From an uncultured Erysipelotrichaceae bacterium (GTDB lineage Bacteria; Bacillota_I; Bacilli_A; Erysipelotrichales; Erysipelotrichaceae), in the NCBI GenBank assembly GCA_900314905.1, contig OMXA01000001.1, forward strand, positions 1 to 64,000: DNA of 64,000 nt, in the 5' to 3' direction. The notes under the pieces were generated by a model, which worked only from the letters and a program-made list of their open reading frames with translations, was not told where the DNA came from and did not search any database. Within the stretch, counting starts at the first letter, position 1. Each line of letters opens with the position of its first letter. Below, piece by piece: positions 58,602 through 64,000 of the stretch. The position numbers and the translations under genes are program-made.

Positions 58602-58616
58602 GGACAGTCTGCTTTT
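58589..58616 (+). terminator. Terminator overlapping the DUF2779 stop codon
   Basis: A 10-bp stem (GCAGATTGTC with GACAGTCTGC, one G-U pair), loop TGAG, then TTTT. The stop codon lies in the loop and the second arm. Confidence 0.8.
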
Positions 58617-58668
58617 ATCATTTTCAGACTTTTGTCTAGCAGAATTCACGAAGCTTTCACGCTGGTTC

Positions 58669-58677
58669 TGCTATACT
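58669..58677 (+). promoter_or_regulatory. Extended -10 promoter of hpf
   Basis: TGC-TATACT, 113 bases before the start codon. The long, purine-rich leader contains a small hairpin (AGAGC/GCTCT, 58723-58736), unusual here where most leaders are under 40 bases. Confidence 0.5.
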
Positions 58678-58790
58678 GAAATCAGAAAGAAAGAGCAATG
58701 AGAATCAGAAGAAGAAACAGAAAGAGCAGGTGCTCTGACTTTTGAGAAAATTCCACGCATAGAGAAACAATAGAAAGAGAGGTTCCAGTT

Positions 58791-59312
58791 ATGCGTTTTG
58801 AGATTATCGGCAAGAATATCAGTGTTACCCCGGCAATGCGGGAAAAGATCGAGAAGAAGCTTTCCGGGCTGGAGAAATATCTCCTGATTGATGAAGATAC
58901 CACCGCTAGGGTGGTTGTCCGCGTGTATCCGAATTCCCAGAAAATCGAGGTTACCATTCCTACCAGGGTCGGCATCCTCCGTACCGAAGTCGAACAGGAA
59001 GACCTGTATGCAGCGATCGACCTTGCAGTTGACAAGCTGGAAGATCAGCTCCGCCGTCAGAAGACCCGCCTCAGCCGCAAGCACCGCAGCTCGCTGGCCG
59101 AGACTTTCGCAGCAGAAGAAATCGAAGAGGAACCGGAAATTCCGGTCAAGACCAAGACGATCAAAGCAGAAGTCATGGATCTTGATGAAGCAATCATGCA
59201 GATGGAGCTTTCCAATCATGACTTCTATCTGTACACCGACGATGAAAGCGGAAAGGTCTCTGTGGTCTATCGCAGAAACAGCGGCGGCTACGGTCTGATC
59301 GAAACAGAGTAA
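58791..59312 (+). CDS. hpf: Long-form ribosome hibernation promoting factor
   Basis: A 173-residue HPF. The N-terminal S30AE domain (about 1-95) starts MRFEIIGKNISVTPAMREKIEKKLSGLEKYL, followed by a charged linker and the C-terminal dimerisation domain (about 118-173; KTIKAEVMDLDEAIMQMELSNHDFYLY). The long form joins two 70S ribosomes into an inactive 100S particle in slow growth. GAGAGG is the ribosome binding site. It is monocistronic with its own terminator. Confidence 0.97.
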   Translation: MRFEIIGKNISVTPAMREKIEKKLSGLEKYLLIDEDTTARVVVRVYPNSQKIEVTIPTRVGILRTEVEQEDLYAAIDLAVDKLEDQLRRQKTRLSRKHRSSLAETFAAEEIEEEPEIPVKTKTIKAEVMDLDEAIMQMELSNHDFYLYTDDESGKVSVVYRRNSGGYGLIETE

Positions 59313-59320
59313 AGCGTCAG

Positions 59321-59356
59321 AACGTTCGTCCCATGATCAGGACGGACGTTTTTTTA
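59321..59356 (+). terminator. Terminator of hpf
   Basis: An 11-bp stem (AACGTTCGTCC with GGACGGACGTT, one G-U pair), 8-base loop, then seven T in the following 8 bases. Confidence 0.9.
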
Positions 59357-59399
59357 TTAGAAAACTGATCCTGGCTTTCGGCAAGGATCAGAGTTCTCC

Positions 59400-60065
59400 T
59401 TATATCATGAGCTGAATGCATAGAATGAGATAAACGGTTCCCATCGAGAGGATGCCTGGCATCAGGTTTCCGGATTGGTTGTAGAGATAAGAGAGGATGG
59501 TCACCAGAACGACATTATAGAGATAGCTTGGAATGAACTCAGCCAGAGAAATCGGGTAGCTGATTTCTGCCAGGGTGAAGCATAACCCGAACAGAAATCC
59601 GGACATCAGTATGACCACTGCTTCCTGAGTCTGGATCTTGAAATGATCTGTCAGACACTTGAACGTCATATTCACGACTTCTGACTGGCTGAAGCTGAAG
59701 GCTGCCAGGATGACCGGCACCGCAAGCGGATAGCGGGAAAGCGTTTCTTTATCCGGCAGCAGGGCGGATCCATGCAGCAGGTGCTGATTGAAATAGAACC
59801 AGAGCCCGAGTGCAGCAAAGCCGATCACAGACCAGAGCATGGATTCTCCGAAGTGCTTCTTGAACCGGTTCCAGTGGAGGCCGAACAGATTCCAGTCATA
59901 CATGATCAGGGAAGCAGCGCCGAGGTTCAGCGCAAACATGGTGCAGAGGGTCTCGTTGCGGATATAGTGATTCAGAAATCGCGAGAGCAGCGGAATCATT
60001 GCAAACAGCGCAAGGGAAATCAGAATCCGCCGGATGGAAAGAGAAGAACTGTATTCTTCGCGCAT
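59400..60065 (-). CDS. CPBP-like membrane protein, probably without protease activity
   Basis: A 221-residue protein with six to seven transmembrane helices. The last 80 residues (SGFLFGLCFTLAEI, then YNQSGNLMPGILSMGTVYL) follow the CPBP/CAAX-protease-like pattern. The site where the family has Glu-Glu and Arg reads SQSEVVNMTF, and the terminal His position reads Ser or Met. So a non-peptidase membrane role is likely. The start ATG 60065 has AAAGGAAC upstream. It is divergent from the small ArpU-like gene and shares the region with a cre-type site. Confidence 0.68.
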   Translation of the reverse strand: MREEYSSSLSIRRILISLALFAMIPLLSRFLNHYIRNETLCTMFALNLGAASLIMYDWNLFGLHWNRFKKHFGESMLWSVIGFAALGLWFYFNQHLLHGSALLPDKETLSRYPLAVPVILAAFSFSQSEVVNMTFKCLTDHFKIQTQEAVVILMSGFLFGLCFTLAEISYPISLAEFIPSYLYNVVLVTILSYLYNQSGNLMPGILSMGTVYLILCIQLMI

Positions 60066-60188
60066 GGAAAGTTCCTTTCTGCAAATCAGTTTACCGGCTC
60101 CAGTCACTGCATGCAAGCAGACAATCCTCAGCTTCAGGGAAAGATATCGTTTCCGCTTTTGTAGAATTCCGGAAATCATTCCAGGAAA

Positions 60189-60202
60189 AGTAAGCGTTTA
60201 CA
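60189..60202. promoter_or_regulatory. Candidate CcpA-binding cre site
   Basis: On the minus strand TGTAAACGCTTACT, which fits the cre consensus TGWAARCGYTWNCW at every position. It lies 10 bases upstream of the -35 box at 60212, centred about 50 bases before the predicted start site. This is the spacing at which CcpA activates overflow genes in Bacillus, and it also faces the divergent gene. Confidence 0.65.
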
Positions 60203-60211
60203 TTTCTCACC

Positions 60212-60240
60212 TTGAACGAGTCTGATCGATCGATCATAAT
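60212..60240 (+). promoter_or_regulatory. Promoter of the small ArpU-like gene (and perhaps the ptsI run)
   Basis: TTGAAC (60212-60217), 17 bp, CATAAT (60235-60240). The spacer contains the 14-bp perfect palindrome TGATCGATCGATCA (60223-60236), which reaches into the -10 box. Confidence 0.65.
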
Positions 60241-60304
60241 GAGGACACGCAGGCTTCCGGACTGCAATGATTCCGGGTGATGAGGGGTAGAAAGGTTTCA
60301 TGCC

Positions 60305-60649
60305 ATGTGTCCGAAAAAATCTCTTTCTGATTCCGAAAAGCACGTCAGAACTACCGAGGAGGCAATGGAATATATCCGGCTGCAGACCATCCATTGCCTG
60401 ATGATCATCCGCCGATGTTCCGATGATCCGGAACACTCCGGAAAGGATCTGCTGGATTCGTATTCCTGGATGCAGGAACTTAACCGGACCATGGAAATGC
60501 TGGATCCTACTTCACGGTTTCTGATGCAGAATCTGTTCCGGAATGAGAAAACAGACTGGTACAAGGCTTACTGGAGCAAGACAACTTATTATCGGCTGAA
60601 GAAGAAAGCAGTATCGGAATTCCTGAGCTGTTTCATGCCGTGTTTCTGA
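60305..60649 (+). CDS. Small ArpU/sigma-region-4-like protein
   Basis: A 114-residue, mostly helical protein. The C-terminal WYKAYWSKTTYYRLKKKAVSEFL (about 80-102) resembles the helix-turn-helix end of ArpU-type and Mollicutes MG284/MPN403-type proteins, where a SxxTYYRxKxxA motif is the recognition helix. A small DNA- or RNA-binding regulator is likely but unproven. AAAGG is 9 bases before ATG 60305. It sits behind a promoter with a cre-type site and a palindrome, and 56 bases before the carrier-like protein gene. Confidence 0.65.
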   Translation: MCPKKSLSDSEKHVRTTEEAMEYIRLQTIHCLMIIRRCSDDPEHSGKDLLDSYSWMQELNRTMEMLDPTSRFLMQNLFRNEKTDWYKAYWSKTTYYRLKKKAVSEFLSCFMPCF

Positions 60650-60675
60650 ATCCGGTTGTGGATGTCCCTGAACAA

Positions 60676-60684
60676 TGATAAAAT
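60676..60684 (+). promoter_or_regulatory. Extended -10 promoter of the carrier-like gene and ptsI
   Basis: TGA-TAAAAT, 21 bases before ATG 60706, followed by AGGGAG as ribosome binding site. The -35 region has no clear match. Confidence 0.45.
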
Positions 60685-60705
60685 TCAAGGCAGGGAGTGT
60701 CTCTT

Positions 60706-60957
60706 ATGAATTATCTTGAGGTGCTGGATCGGCTGGTCAGCGAATATGCGCCGGATCACCATCATCTGACGCCGGAAACCACGTTTGAGGAACTTGGAAT
60801 GGACGGGATTGATCTCGTGGATTTCATGCTGAAAGTCGAAGAGCAATTCGATATCGTGGTCCCCGATCAGAAGATGCTTGATCTGCATTCAATTCAGGAT
60901 GTTCTGGACATGATCTCGGAAAGTACCGGACAGGAGGAAAATATAAAGTCATGCTGA
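60706..60957 (+). CDS. Acyl-carrier-protein-like protein lacking the phosphopantetheine serine
   Basis: An 83-residue protein with the acyl carrier four-helix pattern: TTFEELGMDGIDLVDFMLKVEEQFDIVVPD at about 25-54, then HSIQDVLDMI. In carrier proteins the start of helix II reads DSL, whose Ser bears 4'-phosphopantetheine. Here it is Asp33-Gly34-Ile35 (codon GGG), so the holo form cannot be made. The helix II acidic face is kept (DLVDFMLKVEEQF). It overlaps ptsI by 7 bases. It may be a regulatory or scaffold carrier-fold protein. I give no acpP symbol for that reason. Confidence 0.82.
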   Translation: MNYLEVLDRLVSEYAPDHHHLTPETTFEELGMDGIDLVDFMLKVEEQFDIVVPDQKMLDLHSIQDVLDMISESTGQEENIKSC

Positions 60958-62663
60958 AAGGAATTGCTGCATCACAGGGGATTGCGGTTGCCAGAGTCTA
61001 TAAGCTTGAGCAGCCGGTGCTTCACATTGAACAGCAGGAACATGCGGATGTGGAAAAGGAACTGGCACGTCTTGACGCTGCCTTTGCGAAGACCGTAAAG
61101 GACATTGAGGGAATCAAAGCGGCTGCTTCGAAGAACCTGAAAGAAGAAGAACTTGCCATCTTTGATGCGCATCTGATGATGATCCAGGATCCGGATTTCC
61201 GCAGCCAGATTGAAGATGAGATCCGCAATGGAGAAGAGAATGCGGACTTTGCTGCAAAGAATGTTTCCGATCAGATGGTTGCCATGTTTGAAAGCATGGA
61301 TGATGCCTATATGAAGGAACGCGCAGCAGATATCAAGGATGTTTCCTTCCGTCTGCTCTGCAACCTGGAAGGCAAGGAGATTCCGAACCTCGCAACGCTG
61401 AAGGAACCGGTTGTCATCGTTGCCAGAGAGCTGACGCCGTCTGATACCGGCAGCCTGAACAAGGAATTTGCCAAAGGCTTTGCAACGGAGATCGGCGGCC
61501 GTACCAGTCACAGCGCCATCATGGCTCGCTCATTGGAAATTCCTGCAGTGGTCGGAATTGCCGGCCTCATGGAGCAGGCAGAAAACGGCCAGGAGATCAT
61601 CCTGGATGCCATTGACGGTACGGTGATCCTGAACCCGAGCGCAGAAGAAGCCAGGGAATATGAAGCCAAGGCCGCAGCCTTCGAGAAGGAAAAGGAAGAG
61701 CTGAAGACCTATGTGAACCGGGAGACGGTCTCCACCGATGGTCATAAGGTCCTTGCGGTAGGAAATATCGGATCTCCGGCAGATGTGCAGGGTGTCATCG
61801 ATAATGGCGGCGAAGGCGTAGGCCTGTTCCGGACAGAATTCCTGTACATGAAGAGCCAGGATGACTTCCCGAGCGAAGACGTTCAGTTTGAAGCATATAA
61901 GGAAGTGCTTGAAGGCATGAAGGGCAAGCCGGTTGTCATCCGCACCCTCGATATCGGCGGCGACAAGAAGCTGAATTACTATCAGTTCGAGGAAGAAATG
62001 AATCCGTTCCTCGGAGTCCGGGCAATCCGCTTCTGCCTGATGCGCAAGGATATCTTCCGGGTTCAGCTGCGGGCTCTGCTCCGTGCTTCCGCATTCGGAA
62101 AGCTCTGCATCATGTTCCCGATGATTGCTACGCTGAATGAATTCCGTGAAGCAAAAGCTGTCTATAACGAAGAGCGTGAGAAACTGATTGCAGAAGGGGT
62201 CAGAGTCGGTGATGATGTCGAAGTCGGCTGCATGATCGAAATCCCGGCTGCTGCAGTTCTTGCGGATAAGATTGCGGAAGAAGCAGACTTCTTCTCTATC
62301 GGAACGAACGATCTGATCCAGTACACGATGGCTGCTGACCGCATGTCTCAGCAGGTATCCTATCTGTATCAGCCGCTGAATCCTTCCATTCTCCGTCTGA
62401 TCAAGCATACGATCGACGGCGCTCACCAGCATGGCCGCTGGTGCGGAATGTGCGGTGAGATGGCTGGCGATGAGATGGCTGCTCCGGTGCTCTTAGGACT
62501 TGGCCTGGATGAGTTCTCGATGAGCGCGTCCTCGATTACGCGCGCCCGCCGCATGATCGACGGCCTCTCCTATGCAGAGATGCAGAAGCTTGCCGAACAG
62601 GCGCTGAACTGCTCCACTGAGGAAGAAGTTTCGGAACTTGTCCGCAAGGCACTCAGCAAGTAG
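60951..62663 (+). CDS. ptsI: PTS Enzyme I (phosphoenolpyruvate-protein phosphotransferase)
   Basis: A 570-residue enzyme of normal length. The phosphorylated His187 lies in GGRTSHSAIMARS. Residues about 290-340 have EGVGLFRTEFLYM, RTLDIGGDKKLNY near 324-336 is the PEP site, and Cys501 lies in MCGEMAGD. It takes phosphate from PEP and passes it to HPr (ptsH is not in this window). It starts inside the carrier-like gene, with GGAGG about 12 bases upstream, and ends at a hairpin just after the stop. Confidence 0.97.
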   Translation: MLKGIAASQGIAVARVYKLEQPVLHIEQQEHADVEKELARLDAAFAKTVKDIEGIKAAASKNLKEEELAIFDAHLMMIQDPDFRSQIEDEIRNGEENADFAAKNVSDQMVAMFESMDDAYMKERAADIKDVSFRLLCNLEGKEIPNLATLKEPVVIVARELTPSDTGSLNKEFAKGFATEIGGRTSHSAIMARSLEIPAVVGIAGLMEQAENGQEIILDAIDGTVILNPSAEEAREYEAKAAAFEKEKEELKTYVNRETVSTDGHKVLAVGNIGSPADVQGVIDNGGEGVGLFRTEFLYMKSQDDFPSEDVQFEAYKEVLEGMKGKPVVIRTLDIGGDKKLNYYQFEEEMNPFLGVRAIRFCLMRKDIFRVQLRALLRASAFGKLCIMFPMIATLNEFREAKAVYNEEREKLIAEGVRVGDDVEVGCMIEIPAAAVLADKIAEEADFFSIGTNDLIQYTMAADRMSQQVSYLYQPLNPSILRLIKHTIDGAHQHGRWCGMCGEMAGDEMAAPVLLGLGLDEFSMSASSITRARRMIDGLSYAEMQKLAEQALNCSTEEEVSELVRKALSK

Positions 62664-62665
62664 TG

Positions 62666-62671
62666 TATACT
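62666..62671 (+). promoter_or_regulatory. -10-like box between ptsI and the terminator hairpin
   Basis: TATACT three bases after the ptsI stop. A transcript from here would begin about 62678, inside the hairpin, so its role for pssD is doubtful. Confidence 0.25.
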
Positions 62672-62672
62672 T

Positions 62673-62705
62673 AAGGTGCACAGAATTCTGTGTACCTTAT
62701 TTTTT
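62673..62705 (+). terminator. Terminator between ptsI and pssD
   Basis: An 11-bp stem (AAGGTGCACAG with CTGTGTACCTT, one G-U pair), loop AATT, then ATTTTTT. The pssD ATG at 62711 comes 6 bases after this run, without a ribosome binding site. Confidence 0.88.
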
Positions 62706-62710
62706 ATTTT

Positions 62711-63193
62711 ATGGAACCCAACACGAAAATACTCTTCATCTCCAGTACCGGCGGTCATCTGACCGAGCTGCTGCAGCTGTCTCCGATGTTTGCGGAGTGC
62801 GACTTTCATCTGATTACCGAAAAGACCCCTGCAAACCTGAGCCTGAAAGACAGATACGGAACAGACAAAGTGGATTTTCTGGCTTATGGATCGAAGAGCC
62901 AGCCCTGGACCTATCTGTTTCATTTCACGTATAACTGCATTCGCTCGCTGGTGCTGTATTTCCGGCTGAAACCGGATTACATCATCACGACCGGAACTCA
63001 TACGGCAGTGCCGATGTGCAGGATCGCACATCATTTCCATAAGAAAATCATCTGGATCGAGACGATGGCAAACAGCCAGACTCCGACCATGGCAGGCAAG
63101 ATGATCTATCCGATTGCCGACCTCTTTGTCGTGCAGTGGGAAAGCATGAAGAAGGTATACCCGAATGCCGTCTATGGAGGCTGGATCTTCTGA
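62711..63193 (+). CDS. pssD: PssD/Alg14-like glycosyltransferase subunit
   Basis: A 160-residue protein of the Alg14/PssD/Cps14F type: FISSTGGHLTELLQL near 9-23, YIITTGTHTAVPMCRIAH near 98-115, and IETMANS near 123-129. Alone it lacks the catalytic half. It anchors and activates its PssE partner, with which it transfers a sugar (often Glc, Gal or GlcNAc) to a lipid-linked intermediate. The ATG has no ribosome binding site and comes directly after the ptsI terminator T-run. It overlaps pssE by TGATG. Confidence 0.88.
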   Translation: MEPNTKILFISSTGGHLTELLQLSPMFAECDFHLITEKTPANLSLKDRYGTDKVDFLAYGSKSQPWTYLFHFTYNCIRSLVLYFRLKPDYIITTGTHTAVPMCRIAHHFHKKIIWIETMANSQTPTMAGKMIYPIADLFVVQWESMKKVYPNAVYGGWIF

Positions 63194-63687
63194 TGATTCT
63201 CGTTACCTTGGGAACGAATGACAAGAAATTCACCCGGCTGCTCGATGCGGTGGAACAGGCAATCCAGGAAGGCGCCATCACCGGAAAGGTCGTGGTCCAG
63301 GCCGGATTCACGGATTATCAGAGCAGCGATATGGAAGTGATCGCCTATATTGATCAGCAGAAGTTTGCGGAATACCTGAACCAGGCGGACCTCATCATCA
63401 CCCATGGCGGCGTCGGCACGATCATGACAGCGCTGCGTGAAAAGAAAAAAATTCTCGCCGCAGCGAGACTGGCAAAGTATCACGAACATGTCAATGACCA
63501 TCAGACCCAGCTGCTGGAATCCTTCGAACAGGCAGGATATCTGATCTACATGAGAGATCTGACGGATATCCGCCCGTATCTCAGACAGGCAGAAACCTTT
63601 GAGCCCAGACCCTATGTCAGTCAGCGCGATCATATGGTCTCTCTGATTGAGAGCTGGATTGATCAGGATCAGAATGCAGGCCGCTGA
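63193..63687 (+). CDS. pssE: PssE/Alg13-like glycosyltransferase subunit
   Basis: A 164-residue protein of the Alg13/PssE/Cps14G type: MILVTLGTNDKKFTRLLDAV at the start, DLIITHGGVGTIMTALREKKKILAAAR near 78-104 (the GT-B UDP-sugar site), and HVNDHQTQL near 110. It is the catalytic half of the two-part transferase. The ATG overlaps the pssD stop by one base. It is the last gene before a bidirectional terminator. Confidence 0.9.
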   Translation: MILVTLGTNDKKFTRLLDAVEQAIQEGAITGKVVVQAGFTDYQSSDMEVIAYIDQQKFAEYLNQADLIITHGGVGTIMTALREKKKILAAARLAKYHEHVNDHQTQLLESFEQAGYLIYMRDLTDIRPYLRQAETFEPRPYVSQRDHMVSLIESWIDQDQNAGR

Positions 63688-63701
63688 AGCCTGCATGTTT
63701 T
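63674..63701. terminator. Bidirectional terminator
   Basis: ATGCAGGC and GCCTGCAT pair around a 7-base loop that holds the pssE stop codon; TTTT follows on the plus strand. The converging phosphoesterase gene stops next to it. Confidence 0.75.
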
Positions 63702-64000
63702 CATGTTCTGACTTTCAGATAAGGGTAGGTCGAAGGAACGTAGAACTCTTTCTGATCCTCCAGGCGAACGCATCCCAGCCTTCTTCCGTAGACACACCCG
63801 CAGTCGATATGCAGAATCGGCTTCTTCTTTCCGCGGATGATTTTCCCGTCGTATTGGCTTCCGTATAGAAATGTCGGCATATGTCCGACAATCATCGTCA
63901 CATCTTCATATGGATTATCTTCTATGCCGATATGCGGCCAGATCAGTTCAAACTCCGGCACTTCAGCCGGATTGACTCCTGCTCTGCAATAGCTTCCCAG
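63701..64000 (-). CDS. Calcineurin-like metallophosphoesterase (5' partial)
   Basis: The C-terminal 99 residues of a protein that runs out of the window on the right; no stop or plausible start interrupts the frame to 64000. MIVGHMPTFL near the middle supplies a metal-binding His, and HIDCGCVYGRRLGCVRLED near the end is the typical second-to-last block of Ser/Thr-phosphatase-like and Ap4A-hydrolase-like enzymes. The substrate could be a phosphoprotein or dinucleoside polyphosphate. Confidence 0.8.
   Translation of the reverse strand: MGSYCRAGVNPAEVPEFELIWPHIGIEDNPYEDVTMIVGHMPTFLYGSQYDGKIIRGKKKPILHIDCGCVYGRRLGCVRLEDQKEFYVPSTYPYLKVRT

Noticed and set aside
1..64000. CRISPR arrays, insertion sequences, integrases, rRNA genes
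   Set aside because: I found no regular direct repeats with spacers, no transposase- or integrase-like protein and no rRNA sequence.

Overview
The window is a contiguous piece of a Bacillota (Firmicutes) chromosome of roughly balanced base composition. I think it comes from the Erysipelotrichia or a close relative. Evidence for a Gram-positive: AAGGAGG-type ribosome binding sites, lipoteichoic-acid-type phosphoglycerol transferases, a long-form ribosome hibernation factor, a DUF1836 regulator, an XRE-cupin regulator next to potABCD, PssD/PssE-type glycosyltransferase halves, and no outer-membrane genes. The placement below phylum is inference. I see no insertion sequence, prophage, CRISPR array or rRNA.

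Left part (1-25.6 kb) is dominated by surface-polymer genes. A first run (129-3627) has a Wzx-like flippase and two GT2 glycosyltransferases. A second (3694-6884) looks like an undecaprenyl-phosphate aminosugar module: a WecE-like aminotransferase, a GtrB-like transferase, two four-helix EamA/ArnE-F-like proteins and GtrA. A MacAB-like export system follows (6898-10502). A third run (10549-16392) has a GT2 enzyme, another flippase, a GH43-like secreted glycosidase and a COG2509-type flavoprotein. Then come an MdoB-like phosphoglycerol transferase, a convergent GtrII-like membrane protein, pta, a DUF6056-type membrane protein, and a minus-strand pair with a phosphodiester glycosidase.

Middle part (25.7-44.5 kb): a HAD phosphatase, an aldose-1-epimerase-like protein and an LtaS-type synthase; nagB; trxA; an unknown gene; an XRE-cupin regulator with potABCD; a membrane-anchored GH9 enzyme; tRNA-Cys and tRNA-Leu; a polytopic membrane protein; a repeat-rich intergenic region; and three secreted proteins (a sortase-like protein, a clostripain-like peptidase and a lipoprotein).

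Right part (44.5-64 kb) is mainly housekeeping: surE with a divergent methyltransferase-like gene, a second MdoB-like transferase, trhA divergent from a DUF1836 regulator, pepD, a PAP2 phosphatase, pepC, rimO, an M29 aminopeptidase, a DUF2779 protein, hpf, a CPBP-like protein, a small ArpU-like protein, an acyl-carrier-like protein with ptsI, pssD/pssE, and the end of a phosphoesterase gene.

The most notable points are: an acyl-carrier-like protein with glycine in place of the phosphopantetheine serine, coupled to ptsI; a PotA ATPase whose TOBE domain is split by about 180 residues holding two tandem repeats; a FAM3/ILEI-like extracytoplasmic domain that appears in three different envelope proteins; a DUF1836-trhA divergent promoter with twin palindromes; and several genes whose -10 box lies only 6-9 bases before the start codon with no ribosome binding site, which suggests leaderless mRNAs.
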